Source: Lophius americanus
Lineage: Eukaryota; Chordata; Actinopteri; Lophiiformes; Lophiidae
NCBI GenBank assembly: GCA_037951165.1
Contig: JBBDHG010000009.1
Location: 6,537,001 to 6,601,000 of the forward strand
Length of the DNA stretch: 64,000 nt
Direction of reading: 5' to 3'
Shown here: positions 1 through 12,700 of the stretch, piece by piece
How the letters are laid out: each line of letters begins with the position of its first letter
Numbering within the stretch: the stretch's first letter is position 1
Made by a program: the position numbers and the translations under genes
Notes under the pieces: model-generated
Told to the model about the DNA's origin: nothing
Seen by the model: the letters and a program-made list of their open reading frames with translations, nothing else
Database searches by the model: none

Positions 1-719
1 TACTGGCCCCGATGTGCTCTACTGGCGAGGACTACATCAATATTTTGAATTAGTTGTAACATAGCATTTCTGATGTATTCAAAGTTAATCAATTATTATG
101 AAGAATTTCAAAGCCAGCACCTGAAAAAATCGGTGACTGGGTTTTGAGCCAAACCTGACTGACAGAGCTGAAAGCAAAAGCAAAGGTTTCTAATCTGTCC
201 AAATACTGCCGTATTAGACAATATCACCTTTTGACAAATCTAAAACTAAAAAAAAATTGTTTAACACAGAAACTTTTCAGCTTAATTTAAAAAACAAAAT
301 CAATATGGAAACCTCTTGTTTGAAATAAAAAATGAAAATAGTGTTATTTTAATGAAAGGCTGACAAAAGGTTTGTTAAACATGTCATCTAAACGTCAAAT
401 GACTATTTCACTTGCTGCATGCACTTTTCGCAAAAACTTTGATTGATTGTGTTTGATACATGCAGGTGAAGTATTATAGGTTTAAAACGCATAAGGACAG
501 AGCCGGTCTAACAACGTGTCTGCTTTTTACGTCTCTTATGACTGCAGTTTATTTTAAACAACACATCAGCCGGCATTGTTTCAAAGCAAAGCTCAATCAA
601 AGGAATTACAAACAATTGCTGCTTTTTTATTCTCAGTCTTTGGCTAGGTTATTGTGACTTCCCTGTCTGATGTATGAATTGTTCCCAACTTTTCTGTCTT
701 CGCCTCTTTCTCTTCGCAG
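1..719 (+). other. Furin intron, 5' portion outside window
   Basis: AT-rich non-coding sequence ending in a pyrimidine-rich stretch and CAG acceptor at 717-719, directly before the exon with the catalytic His. No upstream furin exon is visible here, so the preceding coding exon lies to the left of the window. Confidence 0.8.
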
Positions 720-3700
720 ACATGGAACTCGGTGTGCAGGAGAGGTTGCGGCTGCAGCCAATAACGGTGTGTGTGGCATAGGTGTGGCCTATAATGCTAA
801 AATTGGGGGTGAGTGAAGCTTACAATGAAGAGTGTGATCGATTTTGGCATGAAATTACTTTATATGCACAATATAATTCACTTTCATTGTAGAAATTAGT
901 TCATTTATGGACCACTAACTATCTTTTGCCAGCTCATTGACTTCCTATTGTTAAGGGACAAAAAAATCAATTGCAATTGAGAGCAGTAGCTTTTAATCAT
1001 TTTCAGCAGTTATTTTCTCTGCAAGTTTGCAGATTATGTCTTAAATTGGTCAGCCCGAACATTATAACCATTTCAATTTTCATTTTGAGATGTGATCATT
1101 CAAACCACATGCCGAGGTGATCTGGGACTCATTTGACCACACATCATTTTTTAGTGTAAACGTCAATGTGTCCTGATGTGTTCCGACTCTGACAAGGATT
1201 TAATAGGATAATAAGTTATCAGTGCTGGAAGTGATGTTTTTTTTGGCGAAAGCAAGCGTCTCTTGAGGAAAGTGGACTTGAGAAGCTTGCGCTCTCCAGC
1301 AAATCGCTACTTACCTTGTCCTGTAGGTCTCAACCGTTTGGATAGTCCATACATGTATATAAGCTCTGGAAACATCTTGAAGTTGTTAGGAAGGCCATGC
1401 CAGTTAGCTAAGCAAATCTGCCGCTTAACTGACATGATTGATAATATGTAGCGGAAATGACATAGGTAACAACGAAATCTAAACAGGAGTGGACAGATGG
1501 AGACATTCAAAGATGCAAGATTGACACAAGTGTTGATTGACTCAAGTGTAAACAGCGATGTGTCTCGCTTGTGATCCAACTGCCCAAAACGCTTTTTAAA
1601 ACCAAGTCTTAACAGGGCCTGAGTTGCAAGAGGGGGCCTCCATGGATCAAACTTCTTTGTCCAGCACATCCCACAGATTCTGTGATTGGATTGAGGTCTG
1701 GGGAATTTGGACGCTGATTCAGCACCTTGAAAAAAAATTTGTTCCTCAATTTATTCCTGGACCATTAAGCAGCGTCCCAGGGTGCATTATCGTGATGAAA
1801 GAGACCATTGCCACTACTGAATTGTGTTTCTATGAAGGGATGTGCTTGATCCACAATAATGTTTCGGCAGGTGGGTTGTGCTCAAGTAAAATCCATATTT
1901 ATGGCAGAACCAAAGGGCTCCAAGCAAAACATTGCAAGAAACATCGATATGCCTCCTCCAACTTGCCATCTTCACATCCTGGCCAGAAGTCCTTGCTTAG
2001 ACCACTTTTTTTAGGTACTACCCAGTTCTTACATTTGCCCATTTTTCGTACTTTCAACACATCAACTTCAATCACAAAGAGTTCACTTCCTTCTTACATC
2101 TCATCCAATGACAGCGACCTGTAAGTGGTAATATTGTTATGGCTGATCAGTGGAAATCTGTTGACATGAAGAACAATAGATTTTGACAATTTCCTGCAGT
2201 TATTCTCTGCAAATAAGCAAAATAAGGCTCCTTCAGCACTGCTGTGTCTTATAGAACAAACAAGTGTCAGTGTCACCGAAACGCCAATATTTCTTCCACC
2301 AATTAGATTGAAAGCAAAAAGAGATTTGTCAAGTCATTGTGATGAGGAATGAGCTACATTCCGTATTATGTTGATGCCAAGAATATGGACTTAATAGCAG
2401 GTCTCTTTCCACACCGCTGTATAAATCACCTGCCTTAAAAAGCTGGCAGAAATAAGACTTTTGGACCTACTCTTGTTGAAACGGTAATAAAGCTGTCAGC
2501 CTTTCCAGACATGCATTAAGAAAGAAGATATTTAGAAAGGTCCATTTGAATTAAACATGTGATCACAAATTAAGTCAGAGAGCATGTTTTCTTTTTGCCT
2601 TTGGAGGCATTTATTAATTTTTGTCACCAAACAATCCGTCAATGACAAGATGGCAGCCAACAAGACTCAGAGGAGCCTGTGGAGCCCAGTCCCACTCACA
2701 GATGTTACTCATAACTCTCCTTCTCTGTCTTCATTACCATTTATCTCCCAATAGGGCCGCTCATCGGCTCTGCACATAAATTACTCCTCCGTGTATCTGC
2801 TCACTTCATGGGGTCAGTGGATTGTAGATAGACAGCTGTGATTTGCTCCCAAATGTCACTAGTGTGTCTTGGCGTTCAACCTCTCACGTTTGTGGAAACA
2901 TAAGGTCCTCACTGAACAATGATCAGTAATTATTGCTAAAAATCTGCAACTGAGCCTTCTGGGCTTCCCTGTTCATTCCTTCCACGTTCTGTACCTGTTT
3001 TGCTAAAACACACACACACACACACACATACACAATCATAGCTGCCCTCCTTGCTCCGTCTGACTGCGTGGGCCTGTAGGGAACTCACAAAGCAAAGCAT
3101 TAATAAGGAATGGCTGGGCCAAAGGAAGTTGATTACAATTGTGACAACAGTTAGTCCCATTACTGCTGAAGTACAACGCGCACAAAGAGTAAACATTGTG
3201 TTTTATAGTCACATTTTCAGCACAGTTGTTGAATTTGTTGTCTTTTATTGACTTTTCAGTATTCACGCCTGTGTTACAGGTAATCCCTTCCCTCACACTG
3301 TTATTACTGTTCTGGCTATATACATGTTTTTGTCTGCAGAGCCAGCTAGTTTGTCCAGAAACGTTTATTGAAATCTTAATATGAATGTCATCAGTCGGTG
3401 TGTTGCCTTTGAGGTCCATGGGCTCTCCTCCACAATGATGGACCTTATTGGATTGTGGTTCATTTCATGCCTCTCTACAGCCAATAATGCTCAGATGAGT
3501 GATCTGAAGTCGCTCACATCAGAGGCACAGACAGGCCGTGGTAAGGTATTATGAAAGGTGACATTCAGTGTTGCCCTATGGATGCATCGGCCGTTTTAAG
3601 GCTCATAAACTTTCTGCCCAGTTCTGTCTATAGGTGGGTGTACATGGACGGCCAAATTCTGATTAGATTCAGAAAAAATGTCTGATCGGAAAGAAAATGC

Positions 3701-6700
3701 TGCATGTAAACACCCCTTTCTGAATGGAAAGAACCTTTACAAATTAGATTTCATTCCTTTGCAAGCAGGTAGTCAAAATCCTTTCAGAAAGTTGCGTCGT
3801 GACGTAATGGTCCGCTAAGTTTTTTTCAGCGCCGCGATGCATTTTAAATACGGCGACTTCAATCAGTACCGGTCTGCATCGTAGATTCATTTATTCGTTG
3901 CAACTTTGAAATATTTTAACATTTTTGGACGGTTAGATAGGCGAAAAGTCACTTCTTTGTCATATTCTTCTTCAGGGCACTTGTTGGCGGTCGGCACCGA
4001 GCTCGCCGAAGCATTATCAACACCTTATGAGCGGGAATGTGGATCGTCTGCGCATGTATGAAAGCGTTTCCGATTAGGTTTGTCTATGCAGATAATAATA
4101 AAAGATCGGAAAAGATCACAAGTCATGTAAACAGGCGACCGACATTGCAATTCGGAAAGGTTTAATTCGGAAAGGAGAAAAGTGTCCCATGTAAACCCAC
4201 CTTATGTAAGTGTGTGTGGTATTCTCTTTTCCCACGCCTCCTTAACAGCCAGCAGGGTTTCTGTTTACGAATCAGTAAAATAATGTTGCCTCCAAGAGAG
4301 ATGTATCTGTTGGGGACTTATGATACATTTTCTAATTGAAACCTCTCTCTCTCTGAAACCTTTATTATTGCCTTTGAAGTATTTTGTTTCTTCTTTTTAT
4401 AAGTTAGTTTTCAGTGGGATTTGTATTTCCACTAATTTCTTTCTGTCTTCTATTGACACATTTTCTCCTGTGATTTGATACTGTGTTTAACCGCCCTCAT
4501 GTCACTCTTTGTCAGGCACTTTTCACAACTTTGGCTTTATAAACAAATGTGCACCACTCTGTGTCATTTCTTCATTTCTCACAGGAGTCCGCATGCTTGA
4601 TGGGGAGGTGACTGACGTGGTCGAGGCCCAATCCCTCAGCCTCAAACCACAGCACATCCACATTTATAGCGCAAGCTGGGGTCCAGAGGACGATGGCAAG
4701 TCACTGGACGGCCCTGCAAAGCTGGCTAAGGAGGCTTTCTTTCAGGGAATATCCAAGGTCTGTCGGAGTAGAAGTTTGTATTTTTCATTTATCAATATTT
4801 ACTTTCTCTTTTAAACTCCCATTAACTCTTCAAAGGTTAGACATAGGTTTATTGACATTGTTATTTCCTGGAGAAAAATAAACTACAAGATTAAAGTCCC
4901 TTTTCTTCAGCTGTTTTCTGTATTAATTCAAATGTTTAGTAAATTTCAATTATAGAAGTTACACTTGCAGTGTTCTTTTTTTAATTTACATCCATCACCA
5001 AATGGAGAATATAGGGTTAACCTTGTCCTTTGTCCATCCAGTCCATGTATAGGTAACAGGAAATAGTCTATCCACACCTACTCAAAGACCATAGGATACA
5101 ACTCAAAGAAATTTCATAAATGATTTGTAGGGTTCCTTAATGTGTGCACCTCATAATAAGTTACTAATTTTCACATTTCTAGACACATTTGATCTTCAGT
5201 CATTCCTAAGTTTGGTTATGATTTATTTGTATTTTTTTCCACATAATCACAAATTAAATTTTTGTAGTTAATATTAACTATGAGACTTTTTTACTGCTCT
5301 TTTGTAGTGTGATATAAATGAAGTATACTTACTTTCTCACTTTGCACCAAAACTGTGAACTGGAGAAAAGAGCCAGTCTGCTTGTGTCCATTGGCAGCAG
5401 AATCTATCTAGCAGCATTGCAGTTGTTGTTTTGCACCAGGTTGTAGCACATTCTGTGTGATTTCACCATGATGACACAACTTTTTACGCCACTGCCAAAA
5501 ACAGCATTTAATAAATTGAATAACAGGTTTGATATGTTCTAACCACATCCCTAAAACTGATGGATAAAATTTAATGAAATTTCAGAATGTTTTAATCGGA
5601 ACCTTAAAGGTCTGCATTTCTTCAATTTCCTTATTTTCACATTTATAGGAATTTGAACATTTTAATGTCATTCTAATATTTTTTGCTATGATATTCTGTG
5701 CACTTTCGAAATGTTTGTTTAATAGAAAAAACTGTGTCATCATAGATGTTATGGTCTGATCACATCAGAACAAAATCAGATTTTCCAGTAGCGTGAGCGT
5801 CTATGTAAGTCTAGTAACTATTTCAATTTTTAATGGATGAAAGTTAACTCATACAGTTTGTCATTTCTGGACCCTAGATTGTGTTACTGGCAAGTATTAA
5901 TGTTTACCTGTTTCTTGTCATAATGCTAATCTAGGCTAAATACCTTTAGATAACTGAAGCTTCAAATTTGAATGAAAGACAAAAGTTTGGTATCGCTGGC
6001 CTCACCAGTAGTTGACAGCGAGGTGAATACTGTACATTTATTACAAAACACGAAACTATTCCTTTGAAGCTACACGTGGAGAGATTTATCTCATGCCAGC
6101 AAATGAACATTTTCATTCCATGCAAACATACTGTATGAATGTTGAATGGAAGATATCTGTCTGTAGAAAAGGACAAACTCAAGGTGAGTTTGGTAATTAC
6201 CCTCTGATGAGTCCTTTAGGGCTGGATAGACTAAGCCATTAGGGAGTACAGCATAGTATCTACAGATAATGTCACCATTCCTCATGTGTCAGCATGATAA
6301 ATGATAAATGTGAGATGGGAGAATAGAAGGAGAGCAGCAGGAGTAGATGCAGAAGAATAATTTCAATAGATTCCACCGCCACAGTAATTAGCTTCTGCTT
6401 GAATGTAATTGCAGATTTTCTTTGGAAAAGAATGACTCATAATGTCACAGGCAAAAATAGGAAATGCTGCACATGTCACAGTGTGTTAGGGAGGAAAAAT
6501 GTGCCTGACAGCAGCACTATAGGAGTGTGTTCCCCTGGCACTGAGATAACCCCTGGCGCTGAAACCTTATCATCTGTCCCCTGTAACCTGCAGCAAAGGC
6601 AGCGTCGGGTCAGAAATAGGAATGGCAGATTTAGGAGTATTAGCTATGGCTTTAAGACTCTTAGTATTAGGATATGGTACAGCATCAAAGATTTCTCCCC

Positions 6701-9700
6701 AGCCGCTGAACACGTCAGTATGAGATACAGATATGGGAATCCGTTAAGAAAATTAAATGGATAATCCCATATCAAAATTATCAAGTTGATGTAAAGTATC
6801 TGTTCAGGCCACATTTAGGTCCCTTTGTGCTCCATCTCCTGAAAAAACACTGCACAGAATTAAATATTACAAGTGCTTTTAAGTGGCCCTAAAAGTATGT
6901 GTTTGATAATTGTTTTCTCCATTTTGCTCATTATTACATTTCGAGCCAGAAATGAGATGATGCCATATTTATGTCTCACTGTTATTATTCTGCAGTGATA
7001 AAGGTTACGGCCTATCCATAGCCTGACACAAATTTTTATCTTTTCTCTTATTAAAATTCCTCACTTATAGACACAGAGCATGAACACCAAAGCCCAACAA
7101 AGAAGCGTCCAATCAATTTTACATGAGCTGTCCCTCCTGAGGAATAACAGCGTGTTCTAACCCTCCATCATGTCATGCAAAAAGTTGACCGTGAGAAGAA
7201 GGGACCTACCTTGAGGCAGTCCAACACAAACTCATTGGTTTTTGCTGATATTTAGCTACAGATGGTTATTACTGCACGATGTGACAAGGTTTATTGGTGC
7301 CCATATGAAGACCGCCTATTACTAACTGGAAATTAATCAGTGGAATTATACATGCCACTAAAGAAATAAAACAACTTCATACCTTAAAATAGATTCCTCC
7401 AACGTGCCACGTGACCCCGTCAAGCATGGATGTAAATTGCAAGTTGACTGGATGGCAGAGGCATGCTGTGGCGAAACAATTATTCTTGCTGTGTGTATTT
7501 GAGGGTAAAAGACAAACGGCAAGAAAAATTAGCATACCTTGATTTTTTTTTTTTTGTTCTACAAAATTACTATCTCAGCTATTTCTAGTTTCATTGGTCC
7601 TGCTCTTCGCATGTGGTGTCGTAAAGAGGTCTCTGATATCGCTTGTCTATTTCCAACAACAAAATCCTTTCTAAACTTCTTATTTTCTTTTCCATGGTGA
7701 ATTGCATTATTCACCCCCTTGTTCCACTCTGTGGGTAGGAGAAGAAACATTTTTATTTTTTAATTTGAGTTTCTGTTTTTTCTTTGTGTCATTATGTCTG
7801 TACTGATCCTCTCATGCTTCCATCTGAGGTTTTGCTGGAATCGTTTGAATGACAGCATGAAGTTAAGGAGGAATTGTTGTGGGTTAATTATGATCATAAT
7901 CTTGATCCTCTGCCCTGCAAAAAATGAAAAACACTCAAGATAGCGAGGTCGAGTAAAGAAGAAAAAGTCCTTGCTGGTTGTATCTTTTCAAAAGAAAGAG
8001 AAGAAGAAAAAACAAAAATTTAAATTTAAAAGGCTATATTAAAAAAATCTATGAACACACTGAGATTGTTTCCTCTCGATCGATCGATCAAGCAATCTTT
8101 ATTTATATAGAACAAATTCACAACAACTGCTGTCTCAAGGTGCTTTCCAGAAAGAGCAGATCTAGACCAAACTTTGTACATATATTTATGAGTCTCCGAA
8201 ACTGAAGCTGTGTAACGACAGATGCCATTTGCTCTGGTTTTTGGAACAGTCGGCAAAAACTGGTCTGTAGACCAGCATCATGAGGAACGAGATCAACAGA
8301 CTGAACTGTGCCTCAGAAATAAGCAATACATCTAAAAATAAGGATAACATAGGTAACACACTGTAGGTACAAGTTTCCACAACTTATCACACCCCTCACA
8401 AGTGAATTGTTCGCAGCTTAGAGCCGTCCCAAAATGCATATGAAGGAATTGCACATGCAGAAAGGATGAATTAAATACTTATAGAAGCAGAAATTTGATT
8501 AATATTTTTAAGATAATGTCTAACACAAAAAAGATTGCTGGCTATATATATATATATATATATGGAAAATACAATAGACATTTTAAATGATGCATTGAAC
8601 AAAGTCAAATTATACTTTTTATTATGATGTTGACATGTGCAGTGGAGTAAATTTCTGTTGCTGCGTTTGTAATTCAGGATGTGTGTACGCCCACGGAGGG
8701 AGGGGTCGAACTCAAAGGATAGCTTTTAATTTAATTATTTTATTAGTATGCTTTGATCAACTGGAGTTTTCGTTTTTAATGTTAATTATAAGTGACAAAC
8801 TGGTATGTCCTATATTAGTGGAAAATGAGAATAAAAACTTGATCACAAAAATAATGTTAAACACAAAACCCAGACTGTTAAAACAACTAGACGAGCTTAT
8901 GGGACTTTGTTACAAGACAAAGTCCCATAAGCTCATAAGCTCGTTTTTTATTAAACCTGGCTTTGAATTTGTGTATAAGAAATCTGTTGGATTTTTGCAA
9001 CGACTTTGAAATGCTCTTCATTTTGAACACTTACTGGTGTTTGAAATTAAGAGCTGCAGTAGTCCAGTCTGCTCCGGACAAAAGGAACTGGGTGGACAAG
9101 GAAATCCTTTGTTTGTAAAAAATGTTAATGAAATTTGAGCTATTAAACTGCCTGACATTTATCACCTCCCAGATTAAATATATTAGGTGTTGAAGTAGAG
9201 AAGCACACAATCTAAATGCCGGATACCATATTGTCATTTATCAGGCGATTTCATTTTATTCGGCTTCAACAGCATTTGTCATTACATTTCTACTGTATTT
9301 TAGCTGATCATCCGCCACACTGAGTTGCCTGACAAAACGATTCATTCATAAGGGTGATGTCTACAGCAAGAAAGCAAACATGTGACGAAGTATTTAAGCA
9401 ATAAGACCAGCGTCTCTGTCAAAGCCACTTCTTCATATCCATTCCCTCTTGTAAGCCACTTTACCTTATACGGATCATGTGTGTGTGATCTACTGATTTA
9501 TTAGCATTCATGTTTCTATGCCCCAGGGACGTGACGGACTAGGCTCCATCTTTGTGTGGGCTTCGGGGAACGGCGGTCGTGAGCAGGACAGCTGTAACTG
9601 CGATGGCTACACCAACAGCATTTACACCCTTTCCATCAGCAGCACCACGCAGACCGGCAACGTGCCGTGGTACAGCGAGCCCTGCTCTTCCACCCTCGCT

Positions 9701-12700
9701 ACCACCTTTAGCTCTGGAAACCCAGAGGAGAAACAGATAGTAGGTGCACACAGACACACACACACACACATTTTGAACATGTCAGAGTGTGTCTAGGTTG
9801 TTTTTAGATTTGAAATCTTTATTCCACTGTTAATGTCAGCAATGAAAAAACAACCTTACATCTCATACCTTGCGTCAGCATTATCAGTCAGCCCAAAGCT
9901 GAGGCTGGTAAACCAAATATGAAGCCATTTCAAGTAAACATTAACAGGAATCTTGTCACTCTCAAACCGTAAATGGGCCTCAAACTGTCAAAATCAGTGT
10001 GACTGATGTGAAACATAGTGACAAAGCTGACAGAGAGATACCACATGATTCCTTCAAGCTGCTTGTGAGCTGAAGAAAGTCTTGCCTCTGGGAAATACAA
10101 TAATATATAACAACCACAAATCTGGCATTTCCCACAGAATGCAAAAGAAGCAGGCTGAAGGCGGGCAAATGCTGCTCATCAAATGAATGGAACTGAAGTC
10201 ACTTTAAAATCTAAGACAGTTAAATTAGAGGTTTATTTTATACACGTCAGTATTTATCATTACTTAATCAGACTTTTTTATTCGGGGTGTTTGTGTCTAG
10301 ATTGCCAAAGTCAACATCTCTTTAAAGATTTGTAATTCCTTAATGGACAGATGGTCACCTTACAAATCTAAATCAATCTGATGCCAACTGTCCAAAACCA
10401 AAACATTCAATTTATCATAATAGAGAACCCAGATAATTTTCACATTTAACAAGCAGGCACCGGCAAATATTTTTCCTTTCATCATGAATGACTTCACCTA
10501 AAAGTTATGTTCAGCCAATATAATAAAAAAACAACAAATGATAATGAACTATGAATATGTTTGTCAGTCATCTTATTCAGTCTGGAGCTATAACAGTCCA
10601 GCATGACCCCCGCCCTCCCATTGTTTACTCCTGGGACATCTACAAACAGTTCATTAGTGCTAGAATCTGTCAGGCAAAAGTTTCAAACAAAGAATCTATC
10701 CCTAACCTTCACAATCTGCCTTGCCCTCTGGCCTCTTGTCATTTTGGACATGTCGCATTGTGCCCCAGACAGAACTCATTAGCTTTCTGGCATCGCCAGA
10801 GACCGGAGTGCAAACATATTTTGTGTTACTACAACCACCCAGTCTGCCTGGGATGATTTGGCTGACATTCACTGCCCTGACCGCGACCCTTTGGCAGGAA
10901 TCCAGCGACCTGACACTAAATATACCTGCTCATTCTCTCCTCGTCCTCCTTCTCATCTCCGATCACTTCCCAAGTTTCCCCTTGTCCTCTGTCCTACCCT
11001 GTCCAACTCTCAGCTTCTCTCATCTTATAATTTACTCATACTAAGGGGGAACGCATGGCTCGCTATTACAAAATCTCTGTTCTTCCCTCATTCTCTCCTT
11101 CTCTTGTAACCAAGGTGACGACAGACCTGAGGCAAAAATGCACAGACTCGCACACAGGGACATCCGCTTCAGCCCCTCTGGCTGCCGGCATCATTGCCCT
11201 TGCTCTTGAGGCCAAGTGAGTGAGAACCTTGTAACCATGTAATTATATTTCCTGTTTCATGTTTTTACAGGGAAGCAATCAAGAAGTTAAAATTTGATTC
11301 TGAATGTATTTTACGGGTTTATTTTTAGGGTGAGTTTATTGTCAGCAGACATGTCTGGCAGCCAGTGTTGGCCTAAATCCCAGCCCCGATTATTTTTCTT
11401 CCTCGGCAAATTATGCTTCTGATAATCAGTTAATTAGCAAGACAGAAATCAGCAGCTGCCACCCACAGAGACATCTGAGTACCTGTAGAGCCAGTAGTAA
11501 AGGTTTTAAAGTTGAGATTGCCTCTCGCTATTGCCCATTAAAGACTTCATGCGCCAGAAACCCAGTCCCTATCAGCAGATCTGTGTTCTCCCTTATGTTC
11601 CTTTATTTAGTCGTATCTTGTGTGTTGAGTCTATTATCAGTGAGCAGTCAACCACTCAGGCATAATATCCTCTTCATTTCCACATTAGCGATTAGCTGAC
11701 AGGTGTCAAATTAAATCGTGTATTACTTCAAAGCTCGAGTTTCCGTACAGGCGTACATCCTCATCTTGGCAGGTTTAGCACCTAGCACTTTGGCTTCTGA
11801 TATCATGGGACAAGGGCACAGACGGATAGCTGAGTTTAACTCTGAGTGGACTGCCTCAAACATTCAACACCAAAACAGAGACTGTATTTTTCAGAGCGCA
11901 GCCATACCCCTCCTGACAGACAGCAGTAATAACAGGATAGCTAGTTAATCAGAGGGGGACCACACGCTACACAGAGATGGAATCATTTAATAGAAAGACT
12001 GTTTCGGCCTTCTGGTCTTTTATTATTTCCCCCTTCAGTGTTGGCAGAGGTGACACAGAGTAGATGGGAGAACTTGTCGATTAATAACACATGAGAGGAT
12101 GTCAGATGGGAATGCTTATGCACCACATTGAAATTCCATGTTTGTGATGTTCCATCTGTCTACTTTGGTGTTGCACCAGTATGATAATCCTAAACAACGG
12201 AGGTGCACCATCATCATCTTCTCTGGATGTTGCTCTGCTCCTAATACATCGATATAAGGAAAAATCTTTTTTTCCACCCCCTAGTCCCAGACCTTATCAG
12301 AGACTCTCCGTACAGAGTGGTGAAGACAGTTCTGTACCCACTTTTACTGTGCTCCCTGACCTTTCTGCACAATAATAATGTTAGCTACGCTGCTGTTGGA
12401 ACCATAATGTGAGCTTTTACCTGTTGTTGTGGTTGACTGACATACCCCTCAGGGCTCCCTCCTTGTGTCTGTATCATATTTCAGAAACCTGAAGCTCTTC
12501 TTACTGTATATTCTCAGTTGGATCCCATGTCAGATATGCCTACAGAATCCTGATAGTATCCCTATCCCATAGCTCTTTATATGTTTCCTCTTACTATAGT
12601 TTAGGTCAGCAGAACCCGACTTGTCTTGCAGTTTTGCATTATGCAGAGAGTAATCCTGTCAACGTTGTGTTCTCCTCTTATCTTTCGGCATCTGTGCAGC

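Noticed and set aside
1624..2124. 166-codon plus-strand frame in a furin intron
   Set aside because: It lies within a non-autonomous transposon fragment and has no domain similarity.
8893..8934. Possible microRNA precursor
   Set aside because: The stem is only 18 bp with a 6-nt loop, shorter than a Drosha substrate needs.
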